DNA of 64,000 nucleotides from Clostridiales bacterium (GTDB lineage Bacteria; Bacillota; Clostridia; Oscillospirales; Oscillospiraceae): NCBI GenBank assembly GCA_022786995.1, contig JALFUW010000018.1, positions 17,086 to 81,085 of the forward strand, read 5' to 3'. Shown piece by piece: positions 55,578 to 63,981 of this stretch (position 1 is its first letter; each line of letters starts with the position of its first letter). The notes under the pieces were generated by a model. It saw only the letters and a program-made list of their open reading frames with translations, ran no database searches and was not told where the DNA came from. The position numbers and the translations under genes were made by a program.

Positions 55578-57137
55578 TCAGAAATTCCAGTGAATTTCGA
55601 TGGGAACATCCTTTGTTCCGGGAATCCGCTTGCCTATCACGATGTAGTCAATCAGGATTTCAACGATCTCCCGTGTCAGGTGTTCCAGATTGGTGTACTG
55701 TTCGATCAGTTCACGACGATTATCACCAACAGCAATCCGTTCTTCGATTTCTGCAAGCTGCTTCTGGCCGTCGATCATCACACGCTCTAAGCGTTCTTTT
55801 TCCGTGGTAAAGTCCTTTGACAATTCCACAAAATCGCTCTCGGATATGAGGCCCTTGACTTTATCCATATACAGCTCCCGGATGCCCTTGCTGTACTCGG
55901 CAATCTTCTTTTCATAGGCCGACATATCGGCAAGCAGCCGCTTTTTTTGTCCCTGTAAGTTGTCGCAAAACTCAATGTTCTGTTCCAGCTCGTCTTTGTC
56001 CAGATACTCCGCAGCCAGCCGGTTCAGTTCGGCAATCACCATCTGTTCCAGCTTATCCACGGAGATAAAGGAGCCAATGCAGGCGTCCTTGGCTACATGG
56101 CGGTTGGAGCATTGGAGATAATGTTTGCCCCGGTTTTTGGAGGAACGCATTGTATAGCCGCAGTTGGCACAGCGAGCTTTTCTGGCAAACAGGCCAATGG
56201 TGCCGGTATCAAAGGGTTTCGCACGTTCTGCAATCATGGCCTGCACCTTATCCCAAAGTTCCCGATCAATAATCGGCTCATGGGTTCCCTCGACGACATA
56301 CCAATCGCTTTTCGGACGTGGTTTGTTCTGCTTCGTCTTATAGGAAACGCTGCCGTATTTGCCTTGCACCATGTTTCCGATATAGATTTCATTTATCAGC
56401 ATATCGGAGATAGCAAAGTATTTCCAGAGCGTGCTGTTCTTCCTCTTGGGCTGCTGGTAACGCAGACCGTGAAGCCTTTTGTACTCCGTGGGATTTGGGA
56501 TGCCTCTGTCGTTCAGCATCCGCGCAATAGCGGTTTTGCCATAGCCCTGCGAAAAGAGGGTGAACACTTCCCGGACGATTGCAGCGGCTTCTTCATCAAT
56601 GATCAGATGCCCTTTTTGTTCCGGGTCTTTCTTGTACCCATAAAGAGCAAAAGCACCGATGTGAAAACCGTTCTGTCGGCGGTTGGTGAGAACACTTCGG
56701 ATATTATCAGACATATCCTCTAAGTACCACTCGTTCACAAGGCCGTTGATCTGGCGGGACTTTTTGTTTCCCTTATTGGCAGTATCGGCGTTGTCTACGA
56801 TGCTGACAAATCGGATGCCCCAAATCGGGAATAGGCCGTGTATGTATTTTTCAACCAATTCCAATTCACGGGTAAAACGGGATTGCGTTTTGCAGAGGAC
56901 AATGTTAAATCGGCGGGCCTCCGCGTCTGCTAACAGACGGTTAAATTCAGGGCGTCTGCGGTCAGAACCTGTGTAATCATCGTCACTGTAAATGTTATAT
57001 ACTTCCCACCCCTGTTCCATAGCATATTGCAGCAGCATGGCTTTCTGGTTCTGGATGCTGTTGCTGTCGTCGGTTTCAAATTGCTTGTTCCGATCTTCTT
57101 CGGATAAGCGGCAATAAATAGCTACTTTCATATTCAC
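55578..57137 (-). CDS. Large serine recombinase (TnpX/TndX-like)
   Basis: VAIYCRLSEEDRN; DDDYTGSDRRRPEFNRLLADAEARRFNIVLCKTQSRFTRELELVEKYI; zinc ribbon CANCGYTMRSS...YLQCSNRHVAKDAC. Confidence 0.96.
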   Translation of the reverse strand: MNMKVAIYCRLSEEDRNKQFETDDSNSIQNQKAMLLQYAMEQGWEVYNIYSDDDYTGSDRRRPEFNRLLADAEARRFNIVLCKTQSRFTRELELVEKYIHGLFPIWGIRFVSIVDNADTANKGNKKSRQINGLVNEWYLEDMSDNIRSVLTNRRQNGFHIGAFALYGYKKDPEQKGHLIIDEEAAAIVREVFTLFSQGYGKTAIARMLNDRGIPNPTEYKRLHGLRYQQPKRKNSTLWKYFAISDMLINEIYIGNMVQGKYGSVSYKTKQNKPRPKSDWYVVEGTHEPIIDRELWDKVQAMIAERAKPFDTGTIGLFARKARCANCGYTMRSSKNRGKHYLQCSNRHVAKDACIGSFISVDKLEQMVIAELNRLAAEYLDKDELEQNIEFCDNLQGQKKRLLADMSAYEKKIAEYSKGIRELYMDKVKGLISESDFVELSKDFTTEKERLERVMIDGQKQLAEIEERIAVGDNRRELIEQYTNLEHLTREIVEILIDYIVIGKRIPGTKDVPIEIHWNF

Positions 57138-57205
57138 ATCTCCGTAGAGATAGAAACAAGCTATTCACATACATGAATTATACCATGTAAGTCAATAGCT
57201 TGTCA

Positions 57206-57370
57206 TTACCGATTTTCGGCGGCTATCCTTTTATTTTTTTCAAGCTGGTTAATCAGTTCAATCCACTTGCGCGTGAATTGATTTTTGGTCGTTGTGCTTT
57301 CGCCGCTTTTGAAAACACTTTGACACGTCTGCTGAACCGGCTGTGTAGAATTTTGTTCTTGCATCGACAT
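57206..57370 (-). CDS. 54-aa small ORF (absent from ORF track)
   Basis: Minus strand AAAGGGGCG-ATG; MSMQEQNSTQPVQQTCQSVFKSGESTTTKNQFTRKWIELINQLEKNKRIAAENR; between recombinase and HTH gene. Confidence 0.65.
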   Translation of the reverse strand: MSMQEQNSTQPVQQTCQSVFKSGESTTTKNQFTRKWIELINQLEKNKRIAAENR

Positions 57371-57713
57371 CGCCCCTTTCAAAACAGCGTATGCGATACT
57401 GCTTGTTCAATATTATTACAGAATAGGGGAGATGGGCATAAAACGGACGGCTGATGGCATCAGCTCCACAGGAATTTCACCTCGGCCCATGCTTGTGGGT
57501 GCGCCGCGCAATGCTGTGTGGGCGTTCAACGCGGGAGTATCGTTAGCGTATGTGCCGCTGCTTATGAGCTGCCAACTCTCGGTGTAGATGGTTCTCGCTC
57601 ACTCATGGGATATGAGGTCATGGCGCATCCACCGACGCGGAACATACAGAATGTGTCCGTTGCCCTATACTGCGCCGGTGGCCTCCCATCGGGCTTTCTT
57701 TTTCAAGGTGCTG

Positions 57714-57772
57714 CCAGAGGCCCGCCGTGGATTGGTGAAACAGGGAAAGGGTTAAGCTGTTTCAGCCTCTGG
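57714..57772. repeat. Nested inverted repeat / long hairpin
   Basis: CCAGAGGC (57714-57721) + TGAAACAG (57736-57743) vs CTGTTTCA-GCCTCTGG (57757-57772). Confidence 0.7.
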
Positions 57773-57783
57773 GGGCCGGTTTG

Positions 57784-58020
57784 TCACTTCGTCGTGACGA
57801 TAGCGTGGATGAGCTTGATTTCCAGACGGCGTTTCATGGCCTCGTCCAGACACACATGAGGATAGCCGTTTTCGTCGTAGAGCGTCCGGGTGCACAGCTT
57901 GTTCATGTAACCGCTGTAATACTGCAAAACACGTTCCACGGCTTCGGCATCCCCGGCGCGGGCGGCCTCGATCACCGAGAGGGGCAAAAGCTCAATGCCC
58001 TTGTAGTTCGGGTTATTCAT
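57784..58020 (-). CDS. Helix-turn-helix domain protein, Tn916 Orf8-like
   Basis: LLPLSVIEAARAGDAEAVERVLQYYSGYMNKLCTRTLYDENG..HVCLDEAMKRRLEIKLIHAI. Confidence 0.88.
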   Translation of the reverse strand: MNNPNYKGIELLPLSVIEAARAGDAEAVERVLQYYSGYMNKLCTRTLYDENGYPHVCLDEAMKRRLEIKLIHAIVTTK

Positions 58021-58026
58021 CCGCGT

Positions 58027-58467
58027 TTAACCTCCTTTCGGCATCAACGCCTTTAGCTGTTTCCGCAGCTCCGATAAGGTCTTTGTCCTGTGCCGCTGGA
58101 CGGCGCTTCGGGACATTCCCACAAGGCTGCCGATCTCGCCGTCTGCCAGTTCCAGAACACAGTGCAGAATTAAAATACTCTGCTCCAGGCTGGGAAGTGC
58201 GGCAAAGGCTTCGGCTACAAGCTCATTGTCGATATGTAAATCACAGCCATGCGACGAAAAAGTAAAGCTGTCGCTGGGGTAGTGATCTACTGTAAAGAGC
58301 TTGTCCAAATCTGTCTGCGATAAAGAGCCGAGCGACACTTCACGGTCACGGCGGCGCTTCATATCGCGAAAATAGTTTTGGGCCTCGTTACGCAGTACCG
58401 TCTTGCAAAAAGCATCGAACAGGCACCGCTCGTCATAGTCGCGGGGGATAGCATCCATCTTTCTCAC
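58027..58467 (-). CDS. Element-encoded sigma-70 family factor, Tn916 Orf7-like
   Basis: RCLFDAFCKTVLRNEAQNYFRDMKRRRDREVSL; C-terminal HTH LADGEIGSLVGMSRSAVQRHRTKTLSELRKQL; GTG start. Confidence 0.9.
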   Translation of the reverse strand: MRKMDAIPRDYDERCLFDAFCKTVLRNEAQNYFRDMKRRRDREVSLGSLSQTDLDKLFTVDHYPSDSFTFSSHGCDLHIDNELVAEAFAALPSLEQSILILHCVLELADGEIGSLVGMSRSAVQRHRTKTLSELRKQLKALMPKGG

Positions 58468-58615
58468 CCCCTTTCTGTGGGGGATTTAGGTGGTTCTCTC
58501 CCTTTCCGCTAACAAGACACCAGCAAAGCCGCCAGCTACCCGCTAAAGACCTCCTTTTTGAAAATTTCTCAAAGAATTTTTCCGGCCAGGGACAGCGGCT
58601 AAAATGCGACAAAAA

Positions 58616-58646
58616 TCGCCCGGCAGGTCGTAGACCCACCGGGCGT
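58616..58646 (-). terminator. Intrinsic terminator downstream of the micro-ORF
   Basis: Minus strand CGCCCGG-TGGGTCTACGACCTG-CCGGGCG-ATTTTT. Confidence 0.7.
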
Positions 58647-58671
58647 TGATTTGAAATGTTTTGTTGCTTGT

Positions 58672-58776
58672 TTACATGGTATAGTACATACTCGTGGCCG
58701 GAATGTCCCTGCGGCGGGGCAAGGCTTTTTTTAAGCGGTAGAAGTGGATTAGATTATAATGATAGTAAAACAGCAT
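58672..58776 (-). CDS. 34-aa micro-ORF with strong SD in a hairpin loop
   Basis: Minus strand GGGAGG-ACGCCGCC-ATG; MLFYYHYNLIHFYRLKKALPRRRDIPATSMYYTM. Confidence 0.45.
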   Translation of the reverse strand: MLFYYHYNLIHFYRLKKALPRRRDIPATSMYYTM

Positions 58777-58804
58777 GGCGGCGTCCTCCCGTGGGCCGCC
58801 ATGC
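58773..58804 (-). promoter_or_regulatory. Candidate translational-control hairpin
   Basis: Minus strand GCATGGCGGC-CCACGGGAGGAC-GCCGCCATGC: perfect 10-bp stem, SD in loop, start codon in 3' arm. Confidence 0.6.
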
Positions 58805-58953
58805 CTTTAACTGCTGGGAATGACAGAAAGAAAGCAGCGGCCTTGATTTCTCAAAACCGCCACCAGTGAATATAAATTAAGCGTGAAAATGGGTCTGCCC
58901 AGCAGCGGTTTTTTTCTTTTCTGCCGCTGGGCAGATGTTTTTTCTTTAGATAC

Positions 58954-58989
58954 ATGATAAGAGGAATTTTTGAAGATTCCATAAAGATT
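58954..58989 (-). promoter_or_regulatory. Response-regulator-type box plus -10 (site 2), before the micro-ORF leader
   Basis: TTTTGAAGATTCCATAAAGATT (58968-58989, plus strand), half-sites 11 bp apart, 8 nt from minus-strand TATCAT. Confidence 0.65.
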
Positions 58990-59035
58990 TGAAAAATGGA
59001 CGGACATAAAAGACGTCCATTACACTATCGGAAAA

Positions 59036-60400
59036 TCAGCAAGGAAGTTTCATAGTAACCTTTGCGCCGCCGGTTTCTTTTGAATTTTCTAAAATAAGCT
59101 GACCATTATGTTGTTCCATAATCGAATTTGTAATATATAGACCCATACCAAAGTGTAACTTTGAATTGCGGCTTTGATCGCCCATATAGAACCGTTCCTG
59201 TGCGTGGCATAATGCCTCTTTAGAAAACCCCGTTCCCTCGTCTGTGACTGAAATTTCCACGAAACCGTTGTTACTCTGAACATCCACATAAAGCGTTCCG
59301 CCTTGCGGGGAGTAGTCCAGCCCATTACTGATAACATTCATAATAGCACGTTCTATCAGCACCCTATCAAATTTCAGCATTTGAGGGAGTGAAACAGTAT
59401 TCATTTGCAGCCGGATTTCTTTTGTCCGGCATAGTGATTCCATATAACCGAACAAGTGCTGCATGAACGCTGGCAAGTCTATACTTTCAATATGGAGCTG
59501 ATAACCAACCGCCGCCCGTGATATATCAATCAGGGTTTGAATATATGACTGCATCTGGCCGGAGCTTTCCACGACGTAACCAGCGTATAATCGTTGCTCA
59601 TCATCAAGATTTGTTTCTGTGAGTAAATCAGCATTTCCTTGAATAACCGTCAGAGGCGTTTTCAAATCATGGGCAAGCGCGGCGATTTGCTCTTTCTGTG
59701 TCTGTTCGGTTTTCCATTGCCGTTCTAACGAAATTTTCAGATTATCTTTCATATCTGAAAAAGATGCAAGGACATCTTCAAACTCTTTGATTTTTGAGTG
59801 TCCTACTTCAAAATCAAGGTTTTGCTTTGAAACCTCCGCAGTTGCTTCAAAAAGCGGGGTCAGTTGTGTACGCAGGTTCTTAGCAAATCTGGCGGTCAGT
59901 ATGATAATGACCAGCAGCGAATTTACAGCCATCAGGATAAACGCAAGCGTGTCAGGAGATGGAAAATATTCCGGTAGCCATGACACTGTAAATTGAGAAC
60001 CAATATAATACCTTAAAACGCAAAATTCGTTTTCCCGGACAACAAGTGCAAACTGCCTCCCCGTAGCATATTCAATATATTCTCCCTTTGCGTACAGCAG
60101 GGCAATTTCTTTTTCATCATCGTCCATATTGCTGTAAAGCTCATTAAAGTTCTTGTCCAGAATTAAGTAGCCGCATCCCTGTGGAATCACAACCTTTGTA
60201 ATATCCGGGGCAATCGTCAGCGTTGGAATGATCTCTTTTACCTGCAATTCACTTAGATTTGCTCTTGTAGCTAATCCAGCATTTACAGCAAGTCCCTCCA
60301 AACCAAAAGGGACAATAATTGCCGCTACCAGCATGACAATGAGGGAGATAGCAAACTGGCGAAACAATATTTTCAATGTAGGTTTCTTTTTCACTCCCAT
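59036..60400 (-). CDS. Sensor histidine kinase (NisK/SpaK-type)
   Basis: Two TM segments; H-box ALAHDLKTPLTVIQGNADLL; N-box IMNVISNGLDYSPQGG; GTGFSKEAL; GMGLYITNSIMEQHNG. Confidence 0.94.
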   Translation of the reverse strand: MGVKKKPTLKILFRQFAISLIVMLVAAIIVPFGLEGLAVNAGLATRANLSELQVKEIIPTLTIAPDITKVVIPQGCGYLILDKNFNELYSNMDDDEKEIALLYAKGEYIEYATGRQFALVVRENEFCVLRYYIGSQFTVSWLPEYFPSPDTLAFILMAVNSLLVIIILTARFAKNLRTQLTPLFEATAEVSKQNLDFEVGHSKIKEFEDVLASFSDMKDNLKISLERQWKTEQTQKEQIAALAHDLKTPLTVIQGNADLLTETNLDDEQRLYAGYVVESSGQMQSYIQTLIDISRAAVGYQLHIESIDLPAFMQHLFGYMESLCRTKEIRLQMNTVSLPQMLKFDRVLIERAIMNVISNGLDYSPQGGTLYVDVQSNNGFVEISVTDEGTGFSKEALCHAQERFYMGDQSRNSKLHFGMGLYITNSIMEQHNGQLILENSKETGGAKVTMKLPC

Positions 60401-61053
60401 TTATATCCTATCCCCCATACGGTGCTGATCGGACTTATTTTGAAATGCTCCAATTTCGCACGAATATTTTTTATATGCGTTGAGATCGTAGAGTTATCGC
60501 CTATTCCATCAAACCCGAAAACGGCTTCATAGATTTGTTCTTTTGTAAAAACCTGTCCCCGGTTTTTCGCAAGGTATTCACAGATTGAATACTCGCTTTT
60601 GGTAAGGGGAACCGGCTGTTCTGAAACATACAGTACCTTTGCGGAAAGGTCAAATCTTATATCAAGCTCAAATGAAAGTGTGCTGTGATGCTCCCTTTTT
60701 TCTCTGCGTAAATGTGCCGCGACACGGGCGCGAAGCTCCTGAATACGAAAAGGTTTCGTAATATAATCATCCGCACCGATGCCCAATCCAAACAATATAT
60801 CTTCCTCTAATGTCTTTGCGGTCAGAAAGAGAATCGGGCAGTCTACCATATTCCTGATCTGTTTGCAAAACTCAAACCCGTCTGTGCCAGGCATCATCAC
60901 ATCCAAAAGAATGAGGTCATAGAAATGCAGCTTTTTGATGTCTACATCATCCGCATTTTGACAGACTGTTATCAAATATCCATCTTTCCCCAAACTGTTC
61001 TTAATCAATTCCAAGATAGAAACTTCATCGTCAACTACAAGTAAGTGGGTCAA
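60391..61053 (-). CDS. OmpR/NisR-family response regulator
   Basis: THLLVVDDEVSILELIKNSL; DLILLDVMMPGTDGFEFC; winged-helix C-terminus; TTG start with GGGAGGTG SD. Confidence 0.94.
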   Translation of the reverse strand: MTHLLVVDDEVSILELIKNSLGKDGYLITVCQNADDVDIKKLHFYDLILLDVMMPGTDGFEFCKQIRNMVDCPILFLTAKTLEEDILFGLGIGADDYITKPFRIQELRARVAAHLRREKREHHSTLSFELDIRFDLSAKVLYVSEQPVPLTKSEYSICEYLAKNRGQVFTKEQIYEAVFGFDGIGDNSTISTHIKNIRAKLEHFKISPISTVWGIGYKWE

Positions 61054-61091
61054 AAAATCACCTCCCGCCCCATTATACCACATTGTCGAGG

Positions 61092-61460
61092 TTACTCATC
61101 ATTATTTTTAATGTCAGCTTTCCGATATTCATTGTTGATATTTACAGCTACGGCATTGCTTATATCCACATCCACAATACTGTAAACGTAGCCGAAACTG
61201 AAATCTTCCCCCGCCACATTTTTGAAGCGTTTCGATACCTGCCCGATTTCTTCTGACATTTCAAGACATTCATCCGTTATGGTATATGTCAGGCCGTTAT
61301 ATGAAATTTCATCATAGTTTGCGGCGTTCAGCTCATAATACGGCAGAGATTCATTTAACGCCTTATTTTTATCGGCGGTATCGCGGAGCGCACCGCAGGC
61401 CGATAAGCATATAAGACTTACAAGCACAATTACCACGGCAAACAGGCACTTTTTATTCAC
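61092..61460 (-). CDS. NisI/SpaI-like lantibiotic immunity lipoprotein
   Basis: Lipobox LICLSAC; YDEISYNGLTYTITDECLEMSEEIGQVSKRF...FGYVYSIVDVDISNAVAVNINNEYRKA; GTG start overlapping the upstream permease stop. Confidence 0.75.
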   Translation of the reverse strand: MNKKCLFAVVIVLVSLICLSACGALRDTADKNKALNESLPYYELNAANYDEISYNGLTYTITDECLEMSEEIGQVSKRFKNVAGEDFSFGYVYSIVDVDISNAVAVNINNEYRKADIKNNDE

Positions 61461-62196
61461 TGTTTTTACCTCCCTCCCAACCATGAAACCAAACCAAACT
61501 GGCAATCAGCAGACAAACAGTGCAGCATACAGAAATAATCATACCGCTGAAAAAATCGGTTTTTACCTGTGCATACAGTTGGGGGCTATCCCATGCAAGC
61601 ACAGTGTAATCCATAGCACGAACGCCCCAGGCCCAGGGAATATATTTCCATGTAGCGTCACCAAGCCCTGTTATCATAAGGGCAGCTATTAAACTCCCTG
61701 CAATTCCCAATCCCATAGATGCACCTTTTCCGAAGCTCATTCCCACAAACAAATGAATCAGGTAAATGGGAAGCATGGTAATCAACAATAGAATCCCTGC
61801 TTTCAGGTAAAGGCTTGCCGGAGCATCCCTATATAGTGCAGCGAATGTTCCTAACGCTAAAAATGTTGCGCCAAAAGCACAGATCATCAGAAAACCAAGT
61901 TTACCAATATACGTTGCCATGCGAGATGGGATTGTTCCCAACAAAAGCTGATAATGCCCGGCCTGATTTTCGATCTGAACAACCAGGCCCACAATAATGC
62001 CGATCAGAAACGGGAACGCAACGGCCAGCACTTCCAGATAGGCACTGATTTTGGTTGCCAGTTCCCATCTGGATATATGATAGTAACCCGCAAAAATCGC
62101 CGCACATATAATCGGAATCATGCTGTGCATATAGAGCAAAATGCTATGTTTACACTTCTGATATTCTGCTTTCCAGCAGCGAACCACAGATACCAT
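61453..62196 (-). CDS. Lantibiotic-protection ABC transporter permease, MutG/SpaG-type
   Basis: Six-TM permease of about 247 aa, third gene of the ABC set, GIIVGLVVQIENQAGHYQLLLGTIPSR. Confidence 0.85.
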   Translation of the reverse strand: MVSVVRCWKAEYQKCKHSILLYMHSMIPIICAAIFAGYYHISRWELATKISAYLEVLAVAFPFLIGIIVGLVVQIENQAGHYQLLLGTIPSRMATYIGKLGFLMICAFGATFLALGTFAALYRDAPASLYLKAGILLLITMLPIYLIHLFVGMSFGKGASMGLGIAGSLIAALMITGLGDATWKYIPWAWGVRAMDYTVLAWDSPQLYAQVKTDFFSGMIISVCCTVCLLIASLVWFHGWEGGKNSE

Positions 62197-62198
62197 AG

Positions 62199-62945
62199 TT
62201 ACCCCACCTCTTTTTTCTCAAACCATCTTGCAGTTAAAAATGACAGCGCCGCAAACCAGGCCAGCGAAATGACCAATACAAGTATAATCATCCAAAATGC
62301 CATTGCCGTACTCTGATCTGCAACCGGCTCACCATTAGGCAAAATACCTAACACGGAAATCATAAGATGCGGCACCCAGCTATACGGGCAGATCATCCAC
62401 AAAGAGGTTGTAGCCGTGAAAATCCCTAAAACGCTTCCAAGTCCGGCATTAAGAATAACCGTGACAAAGATACCAACTTTTTTTGATAACCATAAGCACA
62501 GCGGAACTTCCCATAGGCTTGCAATGACAATACAAGCTGTTCCGGCCGCAGCCTGCCAAATTCCGATTGTCAGGGGAATTTCGTTGATAACTAATATTGC
62601 AAAACCGCCCAACAGATTTAGCGCCAGGAAAATGAAATTCCCCACACAGGAGTAAATACCGGCCACTCCAATTTTTGCTTTCCAGACTTTGTTCTGCGAA
62701 ACAGGCAATGAAGCAACGGCACGATATTTTAGTTTGCCATTATCCCGCTGTTCAATCAAGGCACAGGTGAGCGTAAGGAATCCAGGATAAAGCAGGATAT
62801 ACCACCAATTATAAGAATTGAGCTGGAACCAAAGAGGGGCAAAAAAGTTCATAAGCGCAGTTACAAACGGGGCCAGAACGATCAGCGTTTTTGTGAAAGT
62901 TCTCTTATGCTTTAGGTTCTCTGCCTGAATATATGCCATCTCCAT
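62199..62945 (-). CDS. Lantibiotic-protection ABC transporter permease, MutE/EpiE-type
   Basis: AENLKHKRTFTKTLIVLAPFVTALMNFF...NSYNWWYILLYPGFLTLTCALIEQRDNGKLKYRAVASLPVS. Confidence 0.88.
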   Translation of the reverse strand: MEMAYIQAENLKHKRTFTKTLIVLAPFVTALMNFFAPLWFQLNSYNWWYILLYPGFLTLTCALIEQRDNGKLKYRAVASLPVSQNKVWKAKIGVAGIYSCVGNFIFLALNLLGGFAILVINEIPLTIGIWQAAAGTACIVIASLWEVPLCLWLSKKVGIFVTVILNAGLGSVLGIFTATTSLWMICPYSWVPHLMISVLGILPNGEPVADQSTAMAFWMIILVLVISLAWFAALSFLTARWFEKKEVG

Positions 62946-63650
62946 TTAATATCCCTCCTTACCATTTCTGCGAATAACATCCATAAAGAGTTGTTCCAAA
63001 TCTTCACCGGCGCGAAGCTCTCCCTCATATCCAAGGACGCCGCCAGCAATGATACCCACATGATCTGCAATCTGCTGGACTTCTGACAGAATATGGCTGG
63101 ACAAAATAACTGTAATCCCTTTGCAGGGAAAAGAGCGAATTAACTCTCGAAGTTCCTCAATCCCTAAAGGGTCAAGGCCGTTAGTCGGTTCATCCAGAAT
63201 CAAAAGCTGGGGACTGTTCAGCAATGCAATAGCAATACCAAGCCGCTGCTTCATACCAAGAGAAAACTGCCCGGCCCGTTTCTTGCCGGTATTCGTGAGC
63301 TGGACAATTTGCAATACCTCGTTAATTCGTGCATCGTCCAGGCCGAGCAATGTAGTTCTGACTTTGAGATTTTCGTATGCAGTCAGATTTTCGTAAAGCG
63401 GGGGCATCTCAATCAAAGCACCGATATGCTCCAGATCATTCCGCTTCCACGGGTGGCCGTCAAACTCGATGCTTCCCGATGTGGGGCGCAAAATGCCGGT
63501 GAGCATTTTTAAGATCGTGGATTTGCCAGCCCCATTCGGCCCCAGCAGACCATAAACCGAGTTGCGCCGGATGTTCAGTGACACATTGTTTACCGCCATT
63601 TGCCCCTTGAAATTTTTGCAGAGGTCAGTCGTTTTCAAAATCATATCCAT
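62946..63650 (-). CDS. Lantibiotic-protection ABC transporter ATPase, MutF/SpaF-type
   Basis: MDMILKTTDLCKNFKGQMAVNNVSLNIRRNSVYGLLGPNGAGKSTILKMLTGILRPTSGSIEFDGHPW; FSLGMKQRLGIAIALLNSP. Confidence 0.93.
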   Translation of the reverse strand: MDMILKTTDLCKNFKGQMAVNNVSLNIRRNSVYGLLGPNGAGKSTILKMLTGILRPTSGSIEFDGHPWKRNDLEHIGALIEMPPLYENLTAYENLKVRTTLLGLDDARINEVLQIVQLTNTGKKRAGQFSLGMKQRLGIAIALLNSPQLLILDEPTNGLDPLGIEELRELIRSFPCKGITVILSSHILSEVQQIADHVGIIAGGVLGYEGELRAGEDLEQLFMDVIRRNGKEGY

Positions 63651-63681
63651 ATAATCAAGTCCTTTCTTTGATTTTACGGAT

Positions 63682-63717
63682 AGCATACCGGGCAATTTTG
63701 AAGATTTCATAAAGATT
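63682..63717 (-). promoter_or_regulatory. Response-regulator-type box plus -10 (site 1), before the ABC operon
   Basis: TTTTGAAGATTTCATAAAGATT (63696-63717, plus strand), half-sites 11 bp apart, 8 nt from minus-strand TATGCT. Confidence 0.7.
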
Positions 63718-63779
63718 CCCGAAAACAGAATATGAACAATACACCGTAACCGTGGAGCATATCGCAACAAAGCACCAAC

Positions 63780-63892
63780 CTACGCATTTAGGGCCTTAAA
63801 AAGCCCTATATTTCAAGGCTTTTCCCGCATAGTCGGCGGGGTATGTGAGTGTTTTATCCTATCCCCGCCATAGTGCCGCTCTAAATGCGTAG
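63780..63892. repeat. 113-bp structured inverted-repeat region
   Basis: CTACGCATTTAG (63780-63791) vs CTAAATGCGTAG (63881-63892); inner GGCGGGG/CCCCGCC and GGGC/GCCC hairpins. Confidence 0.7.
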
Positions 63893-63981
63893 AATTTACC
63901 AGCAGAAAATCGCCGGTTTCTCTGGCTCCATACTCCCAGATATGGTATCATGGAAAAAATCAATCTGACGGGGGTATCAGG

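Noticed and set aside
58807-59007. 66-aa minus-strand ORF MSVHFSNLYGIFKNSSYHVSK...
   Set aside because: Starts upstream of the predicted box-2 promoter, spans it and a hairpin; no SD.
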